IMG/VR virus record: IMGVR_UViG_3300020171_000117
Location: 1 to 26,338 of that record
DNA length: 26,338 nt
From: a virus
Direction: 5' to 3' (one strand)
The notes beneath the pieces were generated by a model. That model saw nothing but the letters and a program-made list of their open reading frames with translations, ran no database searches and was not told the origin of the DNA. The translations under genes and the position numbers were made by a program. Position 1 is the first letter of the stretch. Each line of letters starts with the position of its first letter. Shown here in pieces: positions 1-8,082 of the stretch.

Positions 1-85
1 TGCAGCTGTTACATTTGCATCCTTAATTTTAGCTGTCTCTACTGCATCTGTAGCCAGCTTTGCAGCTGTTACATTTGCATCCTTA
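1..85. repeat. 25-bp direct repeat with 60-bp period inside the fibre gene
   Basis: Positions 1-25 and 61-85 are identical, giving a 60-bp (20-codon) period. It encodes the repeating KDANVTAA segment. This is an internal coding repeat that can change copy number by slippage or recombination; the left edge cuts the array. Confidence 0.85.
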
Positions 86-198
86 TGTGTACCATCGTTT
101 TCATGATCAGCAATAAAAGCTCTATTTAATGTGTCTGCTTTTATCGGATGATTTTCTCCGACTAACTCTTCAGTATATTGTATTAATTTATTTGCCAT
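1..198 (-). CDS. Tail fibre-like protein, N-terminal part (runs off left edge)
   Basis: The ATG at 196-198 opens 66 codons that stay open to the window edge, so the C-terminal part is missing. The first 35 or so residues look like a small tail-attachment region. They are followed by a repeat of the form KDANVTAAKLATDAVETAKI, which restarts at the edge. Such short Ala/Thr/Lys/Asp/Val repeats are common in phage tail fibres and tip proteins and probably form a trimeric rod. It is the last gene seen of the tail-tip block, 11 nt after the preceding gene. No clear ribosome binding site precedes the ATG. The exact fibre family cannot be told from this fragment. Confidence 0.7.
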   Translation of the reverse strand, partial: MANKLIQYTEELVGENHPIKADTLNRAFIADHENDGTHKDANVTAAKLATDAVETAKIKDANVTAA

Positions 199-209
199 AA
201 TTTATAACG

Positions 210-1394
210 CTAATAATCTGTTAAATCTTTTTCTCCACCTGCCATTACAATACCACTTGCTATATATGTCCCATTTGCAAGATAGGCTATTGACAAATAC
301 GTTCCGAGATCTATGCCTCTAAATTTTACTTCCCCTTTTTCAAAATTTGGTGATACAGAAAGTATTTTTATAAATTGATTTATAAGTTTAGTTCCATCTA
401 TATAATATAAATGGTCAAATGATGCGGTCACAGCATCTCCGGCATCAATATCTATTCTCTTCATTGTAACATCCGTGAATTCTATATCCCATATTGGAAT
501 ACCGTATTTAGTGGTTATTATTTCTTGCATTGTTTGTATAGAGGTTAAATCTCTACACCAAAAAAAATCATAACCTGTTCCTTGCTGTACCCCGTAAATA
601 TTTTGAGAAGCAATATTGATGTGGCTTGATCCATCGTTATATTTACTGAAAGAATTAATGCTATAGTTATATGCATACTTACTTGGGCATTGATTTATTA
701 AACTAATTAATCTCTGTTTTGCATTATTTAAAACCATTTCTGTTTTTGGAATAATTGCTGAATAATTAATTACTGTTGACCCATCTTCTATTTCAAAAAC
801 AAGTTTATTATTTGCATTAATATATACTACCCCAAGAAAACTGCTAAGCATTTCTTGGATAATATCCCAGATTTTTTTATCTGAAATAATTACTCCGGCG
901 GCCTTATAATTTTGATTAGAAAAAATCTCCTTAGTTTGTACTTTTATAGTTGTATCAAAATTTGAAGAAGTAAAAGAATTTTGCACTGTTAAAAAATCAT
1001 ATATTTGGTCTATGATATTTTCTATTAATGTTCCTGAATCGTCTTTTCCTTTGCCTCTTGCAGTTATGTTTTCGTTCTTTCTATCTGTAGTAAAAGTAAC
1101 TGTTGCTATACTTCCAAGACCCTTATAGTTATTTGATTCAGAAAATGCATAACTTGCTCCGCTGATTATTATATTTTCTGAATATATATTAATAGAATTT
1201 CCATTCCCTACTGACAATACTTCATCAGCAGAAAAACAATAAACATAATTAGCAGTATCTATACATGGTAATTTCCAATTGCCATTTGTTCCATCTGTAA
1301 GATCTCCATAGACCAAAGGTAATGAATCATTTGAGTTTAAAGGAGAGCTATAATCTCCTGCTTTTGGTAATATATATGTATCATCAAACTTCAT
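210..1394 (-). CDS. Tail tip / baseplate-hub-like protein (394 aa)
   Basis: This large, mostly beta-type protein lies in the tail-tip position after the tape measure. Near residue 29 it has VYGDLTDG, followed by Cys- and Tyr-containing strands. The middle (about residues 120-200) is helical with TLIENIIDQIYDFLTVQN, and the C-terminal half has strands of the kind seen in siphovirus hub proteins. It ends with a motif LANGTYIASG that is echoed in the preceding gene. Its ATG overlaps the TGA of that gene as ATGA, so the two are probably translationally coupled. Assignment to the hub rests on position and general look; I do not recognise a named family with certainty. The stop is TAG. Confidence 0.55.
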   Translation of the reverse strand: MKFDDTYILPKAGDYSSPLNSNDSLPLVYGDLTDGTNGNWKLPCIDTANYVYCFSADEVLSVGNGNSINIYSENIIISGASYAFSESNNYKGLGSIATVTFTTDRKNENITARGKGKDDSGTLIENIIDQIYDFLTVQNSFTSSNFDTTIKVQTKEIFSNQNYKAAGVIISDKKIWDIIQEMLSSFLGVVYINANNKLVFEIEDGSTVINYSAIIPKTEMVLNNAKQRLISLINQCPSKYAYNYSINSFSKYNDGSSHINIASQNIYGVQQGTGYDFFWCRDLTSIQTMQEIITTKYGIPIWDIEFTDVTMKRIDIDAGDAVTASFDHLYYIDGTKLINQFIKILSVSPNFEKGEVKFRGIDLGTYLSIAYLANGTYIASGIVMAGGEKDLTDY

Positions 1395-1900
1395 TTTTCA
1401 TCTGCCTCTAATATCATTGTATTTGAAGTAATAGAAACTTCAGAAATTATTCCAGTAAAAACTCTCAAGTGTTCATAAAAATTTAAATCAGGGAATCCAA
1501 TATAATATCTCAATTCTTTTGCTAAAAAAGGTTCTTTAGGAAGCATTTTTGAAAAATATTTATCGTTGTTTGCCAATACTACCGTTATATGTTGCTGTTG
1601 TTTTTTAGTAAATCCCAATAATAACCCTTCTTTTTTGGGATTTATTGTTCTATTAAAACTACTAAGGCTAAGTATTTTTCCGGCTTTATCTATTACTCCT
1701 GCACTTGCCGAACCTGCAGTAATCGAACCATCAGCAAGATATGTTCCATCAGCATAAGCTACATCTCCGATGCTAAAAATAGATGTTAATTCTTTTTTTG
1801 CATAAGCTCTATGTCCCAAATCCGTTCCGATAATTACATAAGCAAAAACTTTTTTATCTTGATATAAAGAATTATGAAATCCTATTGTTGTTCTATACAC
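1391..1900 (-). CDS. Tail tip-associated protein (169 aa)
   Basis: The open frame starts at a GTG (1898-1900), with GGAG about 12 nt upstream and a stop codon three codons before it, so this is the only good start. The C-terminal half has the pattern VVLANNDKYFSK...EPFLAKELRYYIGF...HLRVFTGIISEV, which I read as a beta domain typical of phage tail-hub subunits (substrate strand, then F-x-G-x-I). The middle carries YADGTYLADGSITAGS, resembling the C-terminus of the next gene. It ends in ATGA overlap with the hub-like gene at 1394. The region just upstream is disturbed by a GIY-YIG relic, so its N-terminus may have been altered by that insertion. Confidence 0.5.
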   Translation of the reverse strand: MYRTTIGFHNSLYQDKKVFAYVIIGTDLGHRAYAKKELTSIFSIGDVAYADGTYLADGSITAGSASAGVIDKAGKILSLSSFNRTINPKKEGLLLGFTKKQQQHITVVLANNDKYFSKMLPKEPFLAKELRYYIGFPDLNFYEHLRVFTGIISEVSITSNTMILEADEK

Positions 1901-2034
1901 TTTTAATCACAACTCCATTAGTTAAAAGTAATGTTTGATATAAATGTTCAAAAATTCTCCTGTTTAACTGTTTGACCTATGTAAGCTTTACTATTAATCT
2001 TGTTGGTTATTTTACATATAATTATTTCACACAC
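1893..2034 (-). pseudogene. Relic of a GIY-YIG endonuclease gene
   Basis: The minus strand from a GTG at 2034 reads 28 codons to TGA at 1948-1950 and contains KITNKINSKAYIGQTVK. This is the N-terminal core of GIY-YIG nucleases, where the family has a 'Y-K-I-T-N ... Y-I-G-Q-T' pattern. A shift of one base after the Q codon (about 1959) gives RIFEHLYQ, matching the next conserved element (R-x-x-E-H). The reading then runs to TAG at 1893-1895. So one frameshift separates two conserved blocks, and the catalytic C-terminal part is gone. Free-standing GIY-YIG genes commonly invade phage intergenic spaces. Flanking copies of ACACTTTTAAT (1897-1907 and 2031-2041) may mark the insertion edges. The call is by eye only. 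Confidence 0.55.
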
Positions 2035-2041
2035 TTTTAAT
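1897..2041. repeat. 11-bp direct repeats flanking the GIY-YIG relic
   Basis: ACACTTTTAAT occurs at 1897-1907 and 2031-2041 (plus strand). The right copy overlaps the last codons of the tail gene at 2027; the left copy includes the GTG start of the gene at 1900. They could be a target duplication or the trace of a sequence-repair event. At 11 bp in AT-rich DNA, chance is possible. Confidence 0.4.
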
Positions 2042-2641
2042 TACCTCTATCATCGACAAAGATATATTGCTTTTATTTTTATGAGCTAACGTTCTTGGAA
2101 TAGCAGATAGTTCTACTATCCAAGTATTATTTGGACTCACAGAACTTTCAGTAAAATATATTGGTTGTAATTTTCCCGTTTCTCTATTAGCAATTGAATC
2201 AAACATTGATTCAAAATTATTCATTTCTTCGTCTGTAATTAAATCAAAATTATATGAAAAATCTAATTGCTTATTGTAAAATATATTTTTTCTTGCTCCG
2301 TAAGAAGTAATATTGGTTTCCAATATAGATTTTATATTTCTTGTCGGATTATCTGCCCAATATTTTTCTGGTTCAAAATAAGTTCCAAGAAACAATTCTC
2401 CTATTTCTATATAATTATCTGAATTAGTGGTATCCGTTATCTGTAATTGCCAATATCTTTTAGTTGTAGCAGCCGAAAGATAATGAATAATTTTATTATC
2501 ATTCCATGTAATTGCTTCTGAAAATAAAGTAGGTTCAACACCTTTAAGTGTAATTGTCGCAGCAGAAGATAAATTATGATCAAACAATACCAATACTTTA
2601 ACTTCTTGAGCAATTGATAAATCTATGTTTATTGTAATCAT
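2027..2641 (-). CDS. Minor tail protein, distal-tail-like (204 aa)
   Basis: The N-terminal half (about residues 1-90) is a jelly-roll-like domain with VLFDHNLSSAATITL, then RYWQLQITDTTNSDNYIEIG and ELFLGTYFEP. This arrangement is seen in phage tail proteins with a galactose-binding or discoidin-like fold. The C-terminal half (about 100-200) has strands and a helix around DEEMNNFESMFDSI. It follows the virion protein at 2643 with one base between stop and ATG. Position after the tape measure and next to the hub-like genes supports a distal-tail or tail-tip role. It ends in TGA followed four codons later by TAA; the GIY-YIG relic overlaps its last codons. Confidence 0.55.
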   Translation of the reverse strand: MITINIDLSIAQEVKVLVLFDHNLSSAATITLKGVEPTLFSEAITWNDNKIIHYLSAATTKRYWQLQITDTTNSDNYIEIGELFLGTYFEPEKYWADNPTRNIKSILETNITSYGARKNIFYNKQLDFSYNFDLITDEEMNNFESMFDSIANRETGKLQPIYFTESSVSPNNTWIVELSAIPRTLAHKNKSNISLSMIEVIKSV

Positions 2642-2642
2642 A

Positions 2643-3170
2643 TTATGCTATCCTATATGTTACAAATGTATTTGTTGCTGTTTTACGAGTTCTAAAAATT
2701 GCTGAGTTTCCATATATCCCGCCAGTTGCTGCATCTGCTGACTGCACTATCGGATTTCCTACTATTGTATTACTGACGCCGGCTGTTAATGTTATAGTAT
2801 CAACTGAGACACCAGATAAATTTATTAATGACCAATCAAAGCAAGTATCCACTGCGAATGATACTCCTGACTCACAAAGAGTCCCTGTTGGTAATGTATA
2901 AGCTTGTGTTGCTCCAGCTGCATGAGTTCCAGTTATGATTTTGGTAAGTATTTCTGCAATAGTTAAAGTTACTGCAACTGTTTTATCTGTTGGAGTAACT
3001 TGTGATTTAATTAACATTAATGGGTCGGCGGCTAAATCATTTGGATTCATACTTTTTGTAGTTCCAGTAGAAGCATCTGTAGTATCGCTTAAATCAACAT
3101 ATGGAATTTTATCGCCAACAGCAAGAGCCGCTGAATGAGCTGTTAAACTTGATATTTTTTTATCTGCCAT
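2643..3170 (-). CDS. Virion (tail) structural protein with Ser/Thr-rich beta region (175 aa)
   Basis: The N-terminus KISSLTA...VGDKIPYVDLSDTT followed by GTTKSMNPNDL is the short leader pattern found at the start of many phage tail-fibre and tail-tip proteins (a 'D-x-x-x-x-V-D' core followed by GTTK). The rest is Ala/Thr/Gly/Ser-rich and predicted beta, with no catalytic motif. GGAGG lies nine bases before the ATG. It sits between two other tail-tip candidates with one- or two-base gaps, so it is co-translated with them. Whether it attaches to the tail tip or decorates the tube cannot be decided. Confidence 0.5.
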   Translation of the reverse strand: MADKKISSLTAHSAALAVGDKIPYVDLSDTTDASTGTTKSMNPNDLAADPLMLIKSQVTPTDKTVAVTLTIAEILTKIITGTHAAGATQAYTLPTGTLCESGVSFAVDTCFDWSLINLSGVSVDTITLTAGVSNTIVGNPIVQSADAATGGIYGNSAIFRTRKTATNTFVTYRIA

Positions 3171-3171
3171 C

Positions 3172-3687
3172 TTATCCTGCCTCCGTGATTAATCTTGAAG
3201 AATCATCTTCAGATAATATATATAATAAGCCTTCTGTTTCTAAAACATAAGTATTTAATCCTGCCGATCTGTATCTGCTATCTCTATTCCAATCAACCAT
3301 CTTTTCAGTATTAAATAAATTAATCCCTTTTAAATACCACGTATCTGCAATTATAAAATCTGGAGATGTACCAGAAGAAAAACTAATATTTACTCCGTTA
3401 TTTAACGTAGAAACTCCACTTGCTGTTGTTACTCCTGTTGAATCCCATGCTCCGCTTCCATCTGACCATTTATAGGTAGCAAAACCTACAGTAACGCCAG
3501 CTACCACAGAATCTATTTCAATAATATATTCTAAATCTTTAGATCCACTAAAATTTCCTGAAGTAGTTAATACAGCAGATCCTGTTCCATCTTTTAAGGC
3601 AGATGTTACAATTCCGCTTCTCAACGAGGAAACTGTAACTGAAGTTCCAGAAGTTATTAAATTGTCATATAAAAATCTGCATTTCAT
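3172..3687 (-). CDS. Tail-tip structural protein (171 aa)
   Basis: It starts MKCRFLYDNLI and has a central pattern EYIIEIDSV...GVTVGFATYKWSDGSG, then WDSTGV and IADTWYLKGI. This resembles a beta-sandwich module I associate with phage tail structural proteins. The stretch EKMVDWNRDSRYRS near residue 130 looks like the ligand-edge loop of a discoidin-like domain. It lies three bases after the tape measure stop, and its own stop is just before the start of the next tail gene. Its ribosome binding site is weak. No enzyme motif was seen. Confidence 0.5.
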   Translation of the reverse strand: MKCRFLYDNLITSGTSVTVSSLRSGIVTSALKDGTGSAVLTTSGNFSGSKDLEYIIEIDSVVAGVTVGFATYKWSDGSGAWDSTGVTTASGVSTLNNGVNISFSSGTSPDFIIADTWYLKGINLFNTEKMVDWNRDSRYRSAGLNTYVLETEGLLYILSEDDSSRLITEAG

Positions 3688-3690
3688 TTA

Positions 3691-6600
3691 TTAATAGCCC
3701 CATCTCTGAAGTTTTTTTAATCTATCATCAACTTTTTCTACGAAATCATTAAAAGTATTTTCATCTGCAATCAATGTAGCTCCTGCTTCTATTGTTATAA
3801 TTGAATTAATATTTATTGTATTCCCTGCTCTTGATTGAGACTGTTTATTATTAAGTGGTATAACCTCTTCGGTACCATGTAATACCACAGGATATCCACT
3901 TTCAGGGCCACTAAATATTCCACCATCTTTACCACCGAGGCAATCTGACCATGAATCTTCATAATAATCTTTAAATCCTTTTCCCCAATCATCCCAGGCT
4001 TTTGATGTATATGCTGTATAATCGTTGGGTGTTAAAAGAGATACTACAAATGGCTTGATTGTTGTTGCTAACGTTCCTTTGACATCTTCCCAGATTTTTG
4101 TTGGGCTTGTTAAACGAGTATAACAATCGCCAAAAATTTCACCCCATTGTGGATTTGTATAATCTATAAAATCAAAAACCCAATTTAAAATATCATATAT
4201 TCCGCCTCCTATCATTCCAGATGCTTCATCTTTGACTTCAGATTCAACAAAGTAGTCTACAGTATCATCTATGACATCCCCTATAATACTATTCCATCCA
4301 TAACCAACATTTTTATTTCCTATTTGTCCCCCTTTTTCAAAAAGAAGATCATCTCCCCATTTTTTACCACCATATGATGACATAACTACACCAATATAAT
4401 ATGTAACTGCATCTTTTATGCCTTGATATATGCCACCATCATACCACCCCTTTAAAAAAGTTGTAAGACCGGCTTCTTGTAAATCATCTGCTACCGGTCT
4501 CCAGTCTGTAACTGTACCCCCTTCCGCATATTTCTTTCCACAAGGCCCGCCATTGCACAGTCTATCTTCATTTATTGCTTTAATCAGATCAAAATATTTA
4601 TTAGTGCTTTTTTGATTAATTACATATTCGCCTCCCATACCCCAGTGATTAATTCCAGGAGTTTGACCTAAATAAACATCATCTTTTGTTCTGCTGCCCT
4701 GTTGAATTATACCACCCATAGGATGATTTTCTATCCAACCGCCCTGTGCTTTAAATTCTTTTGCTACATGTTTTGCTCCGGCCATAAGAGCTATTGCTCC
4801 AGCAAGATATGCAGCACCATAACCCAATTTTGCTGCCACAGTATCACCTTGCGTTGAAGATGAAGCTGTTCCTAAACCAATATATGGCCCTATCACGGCT
4901 ATAATTTGATCTATTGCAGCATTATATAATGCTGTAGCTCCTTTGCCTGCAAGGTCAACTATCATATCTTTTGCCAATTCAGATGCCTTAACTTTTACAT
5001 CCTCTCCTCTTATCCATGTATCAACTATTGTTTTTACTGCATTATTATAACTATCTGCAATATCCTCAGCATATTCCTTACCTTTCTCGGCCCATGTTTT
5101 TGTTGCTTCATTCATATCTTTGATGCCGAGTTTAAACCCATCAACCCAAGTACCATTTGATAATAACATTTTGTCATTGTTTTTTTCAACTTGATCGACA
5201 TACCAAGCATCAATAGCAGCTTTATCTTTAACCGATACTTTATGATCGTTAGCTTCATCTTTATAAAGCTCCATGTATGCATCTCTTTGTGCATCAATCA
5301 GAGTTTGTTCTGCTTTAAAATAATCTCTTGAACTACCACCCATATCTTTCAACATATTACGAGCAGCCGTAGCACGATCGGCAGCAAGTTGTTTGGCGGC
5401 TTTGGCGGCATCTTTTATAGCTTTAGCTTTAGCGTCTTCAGTGTCTTCAACATCTTTTACTTCATCATCCAGTATTTTTTTCTTTTCTACTGCGGCTTTT
5501 GCAGCAGCTTTAACTTGTTCTAAAAATGATACTTTAATTTTTGCTGCTATTTCTAATGCAGCTTCAGTATTTTTCTTTGCTATAGCTTCTATATCTTCTA
5601 TGACTAATTCTTTAGTCTTATTCATCCCCGACTTTATATCAGACATCATTTTATCCCATGCTGAAAAAATAGTCTCTGTATATGCTGTCCAATTAGTTTC
5701 CATTTCGGCAACATATTTTTTATTAGTTTCCCCAAAATTAGCCAGAATATTAGCAGCACCTGAAAAATTGAAAGATAATGCATTCCATATTAATGTTCCT
5801 AAATTTACAAATTGCTCGCCTATCATTTTTACTGTTGCAATAGCATCACTAACCATTACACCAAAAGTTCCGCCTATTGATTTACCCAAATAAACAAAAA
5901 CATTAATAATATCTTCACCCCACTGCCCCATAAAATTCCAAAATTCTTGAAAAGATGTTTGTGGTGGGACTTCAACTTCACTGATAGCTTTATTTAAATT
6001 ATTTATTTCTTCAGTAGCTTTTTTAGTTTCATCTGCTACATTTGTAAAAAAAGTTATTACACCAGATGGAACAGCACTAAACAACGCCCATAAATCTGTG
6101 ACTGCGTCCCATGTAAATTTTACCGCCTCCCAAGCAAGACCAACTCCATCAATTATTATTGAACTTACAGAATAAAAAGCATCTCCAATAGTTTTCAGGA
6201 CTTTCTTTATTTCATCTTCGTTTTTCTTTATTACATTAGCAAAATCATTTATTTTTTCCGCTAAATATATAAATACTTCTTTCCCTTGAGTTTTAAAAAG
6301 ATCAAATACTGATATAGCCAATTCTTGCATGGCAGACAACATAACTTTCCATTGACCTTGAAATGTGTCCATCATTCTGGCGTACATCTCTGCTGTTCTA
6401 CCAACTCCTTTTTGAGATTCTTTTAACATATCTACAAATCCGGCAAAATCTGATTCTCCACTAACTGCTGCTTGTGCAAGTTTCTTCATATTTAAACCAG
6501 ATTCTGATCCAAATATAGCTACTGCTTGTTTTGTTGTGATACTCTTCTCGCCTATTGTTGTAAGAATTTCTCCAAATGTATTTGTCTCAGGATTGATTTG

Positions 6601-7308
6601 TTCAAATATCAATCCCATTTCTGTTAGTGCCGCTGTAGCTTCATCAGTTCCTTTTACTAATTGAACCATTGCCATCCTTAAATTTCTACCTGCCATCCCA
6701 CCCTGTAAACCGAGATTGGCAAATTGAGCAACGGCAGCAGTAGTTTGTTCAATAGACCATTCTAAAGCAGATCCAGTTGTGCCAGCAAATTTCATTGCTT
6801 CGGTTAATTTTTCCATAGTTAATTGTGATTTAGTTATTGCAGCAGCATATGTATCAGTTATTCGTCTTGAATCTTCTGCATCTAAGCCGAACTGTTTCAT
6901 TGATGATGCTAATAATCCAGTAGCTTGTGTCATTTCAGATCCTGTTGCCCCTGCTAATTTCATAGCATGTTCAACACTATCAACTATTTGACGGGTATTC
7001 ATTCCGGCAGAAGCAAGATCATACATTCCTTCAGCTGCTTGAGTAGCAGTAAAGGCAGTAGTTTTTCCTAATTCTCTTGCTTTGTTTTCTAATGCTTCTA
7101 AATCTTTGCCAAACGCTCCTGCAACTGTAGCTGTTTCTGTTAATGCTTGTTCAAATTTACCACCTACTAAACTAACAGCAGTTATAGCAGCAGTAAAAGC
7201 AATCGCCATTTTTTTAGCAGCAGAACTGGCTATATTACCAGCTTTTGCTAATCCACTTTTAAAGCCAGTAAGATCAGCTCCAATTCGTACAAGCATTGAC
7301 TCATTCAT
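3691..7308 (-). CDS. Tail tape measure protein (1205 aa)
   Basis: It sets tail length and is packed inside the tail tube. The N-terminal 300 or so residues match the TP901-type tape measure domain, with FEQALTETATVAGAFGKDL, KTTAFTATQAAEGMYDLA and GLQGGMAGRNLRMAMVQL. Hydrophobic helices follow around residues 380-480. A charged Ala/Lys-rich helical part lies about 570-680, and another hydrophobic segment about 790-860. The C-terminus has GGIFSGPESGYPVVLHGTEEVIPL-type sequence, a common ending of tape measures. The ATG overlaps the preceding chaperone frame stop as TAATG, with AAAGGT just upstream. The length would give a moderately long tail, roughly 0.15 nm per residue by the usual rule. Confidence 0.93.
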   Translation of the reverse strand: MNESMLVRIGADLTGFKSGLAKAGNIASSAAKKMAIAFTAAITAVSLVGGKFEQALTETATVAGAFGKDLEALENKARELGKTTAFTATQAAEGMYDLASAGMNTRQIVDSVEHAMKLAGATGSEMTQATGLLASSMKQFGLDAEDSRRITDTYAAAITKSQLTMEKLTEAMKFAGTTGSALEWSIEQTTAAVAQFANLGLQGGMAGRNLRMAMVQLVKGTDEATAALTEMGLIFEQINPETNTFGEILTTIGEKSITTKQAVAIFGSESGLNMKKLAQAAVSGESDFAGFVDMLKESQKGVGRTAEMYARMMDTFQGQWKVMLSAMQELAISVFDLFKTQGKEVFIYLAEKINDFANVIKKNEDEIKKVLKTIGDAFYSVSSIIIDGVGLAWEAVKFTWDAVTDLWALFSAVPSGVITFFTNVADETKKATEEINNLNKAISEVEVPPQTSFQEFWNFMGQWGEDIINVFVYLGKSIGGTFGVMVSDAIATVKMIGEQFVNLGTLIWNALSFNFSGAANILANFGETNKKYVAEMETNWTAYTETIFSAWDKMMSDIKSGMNKTKELVIEDIEAIAKKNTEAALEIAAKIKVSFLEQVKAAAKAAVEKKKILDDEVKDVEDTEDAKAKAIKDAAKAAKQLAADRATAARNMLKDMGGSSRDYFKAEQTLIDAQRDAYMELYKDEANDHKVSVKDKAAIDAWYVDQVEKNNDKMLLSNGTWVDGFKLGIKDMNEATKTWAEKGKEYAEDIADSYNNAVKTIVDTWIRGEDVKVKASELAKDMIVDLAGKGATALYNAAIDQIIAVIGPYIGLGTASSSTQGDTVAAKLGYGAAYLAGAIALMAGAKHVAKEFKAQGGWIENHPMGGIIQQGSRTKDDVYLGQTPGINHWGMGGEYVINQKSTNKYFDLIKAINEDRLCNGGPCGKKYAEGGTVTDWRPVADDLQEAGLTTFLKGWYDGGIYQGIKDAVTYYIGVVMSSYGGKKWGDDLLFEKGGQIGNKNVGYGWNSIIGDVIDDTVDYFVESEVKDEASGMIGGGIYDILNWVFDFIDYTNPQWGEIFGDCYTRLTSPTKIWEDVKGTLATTIKPFVVSLLTPNDYTAYTSKAWDDWGKGFKDYYEDSWSDCLGGKDGGIFSGPESGYPVVLHGTEEVIPLNNKQSQSRAGNTININSIITIEAGATLIADENTFNDFVEKVDDRLKKLQRWGY

Positions 7309-7538
7309 TATTTGCTACCTTTATTTTTTCTCATTGCCTCTATTCTCTTTTCTGCAAAAAAATTATCTCTTCCTCTTTTCATTTCATCAAATAAATACCA
7401 CTTTATTTGCTCATCTTTTGATAGTTCTAAAAATTTTGAATGACTACAATGTAAATATTCTGAACAGATCTGCATTTCAACGTATAATGGAGTTAATGTT
7501 TTAAAATCAGGATTTTCCCCTCTTTTGTTCAACCCCAT
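7308..7538 (-). CDS. Tail assembly chaperone, frameshift extension (T part, 76 codons)
   Basis: This short frame sits between the first chaperone frame and the tape measure, where lambda has its G-T pair. Its ATG at 7538 has no ribosome binding site. The frame is open upstream across the end of the gene at 7541 and is in the -1 phase to it. I therefore read it as the extension made by -1 slippage at 7547-7553, giving a fusion of about 250 residues (171 + 3 + 76). The sequence is charged and helical (EYLHCSHSKFLELSKDEQ), with a basic tail. In lambda, G and GT bind the tape measure and recruit tube subunits. Its stop overlaps the tape measure ATG. Confidence 0.7.
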   Translation of the reverse strand: MGLNKRGENPDFKTLTPLYVEMQICSEYLHCSHSKFLELSKDEQIKWYLFDEMKRGRDNFFAEKRIEAMRKNKGSK

Positions 7539-7540
7539 TT

Positions 7541-8059
7541 CTATTCTAAAAAACTTTCTCTTTCTTGTTCAGACCATTTAGTCAATGATGTAATATCGGT
7601 TATTATTTGGCCAAAATGATCGCCACTCATTTCCATACTTTTTAATATTTTAATTTTTTCCTGACTATCTGTTACCTCTTCGCCTTTTTCGTTTTTTATT
7701 GGGACGGCTATCCCTTTCATAAGGATTGCTATTCCTAAATTTGAATCATGTTCTTCTTTTGCCCTGAGGTATTCTGGGCAATTAAGATCAGGTATTTTCA
7801 TCCATTTCTTTTCTACTAATTTCATTTCTTTTCCAATTGCACTATCTGGAGTTACCAATTCATTTTTTATTGGTGGTATAGGAGCTTTTTCTTTATACGT
7901 ATCAATAAGTTCAGAAATTCCAGTTGATTTAATCGGTATTTCCAAGCAAATTATTTTGCCTTCTTTTGTAACTTTCACCTTACTAACTCCATGAGAAGCA
8001 AATACATTTTGTCCACTCATAAACTCGGTAATCTTCTGCGTTTTAATTTCTTCTGCCAT
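7541..8059 (-). CDS. Tail assembly chaperone (G-like, 172 aa)
   Basis: It lies between the tube genes and the tape measure, the usual place of the tail chaperone. The sequence is acidic-basic and helical, without membrane or enzyme motifs. It includes KVTKEGKIICLEIPIKSTGI near the start and EIKILKSMEMSGDHFGQIIT near the end, consistent with a non-virion chaperone. AAAGGA precedes the ATG by six bases. The last codons carry the T TTT TTA slippery site, so part of the product should be extended into the frame at 7308-7538. The call is by gene order and frameshift, not by a sequence hallmark. Confidence 0.7.
   Translation of the reverse strand: MAEEIKTQKITEFMSGQNVFASHGVSKVKVTKEGKIICLEIPIKSTGISELIDTYKEKAPIPPIKNELVTPDSAIGKEMKLVEKKWMKIPDLNCPEYLRAKEEHDSNLGIAILMKGIAVPIKNEKGEEVTDSQEKIKILKSMEMSGDHFGQIITDITSLTKWSEQERESFLE
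7547..7553 (-). other. Programmed -1 frameshift slippery site T TTT TTA
   Basis: The minus strand in the zero frame of the gene at 7541-8059 reads AGT TTT TTA GAA TAG. T TTT TTA is a perfect X-XXY-YYZ slippery heptamer, three bases ahead of the zero-frame stop. After a one-base slip the new frame reads AGA ATA GAA ATG and enters the 76-codon frame that ends at the tape measure. Position, phase and missing ribosome binding site of the second frame all agree with the G/GT frameshift of siphoviruses. Confidence 0.8.
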
Positions 8060-8082
8060 TAATTTTCCTTTCTTTTTTAATA

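Noticed and set aside
1-85. CRISPR-like repeat at the left edge
   Set aside because: The 60-bp period keeps the reading frame and encodes a fibre repeat; there is no spacer-repeat layout and no cas gene.
5393-5893. Plus-strand 166-codon frame opposite the tape measure gene
   Set aside because: It is the mirror of the Ala/Lys-rich helical part of the tape measure, whose codons leave the opposite frame open; no ribosome binding site and low complexity Ser/Ala/Phe content.
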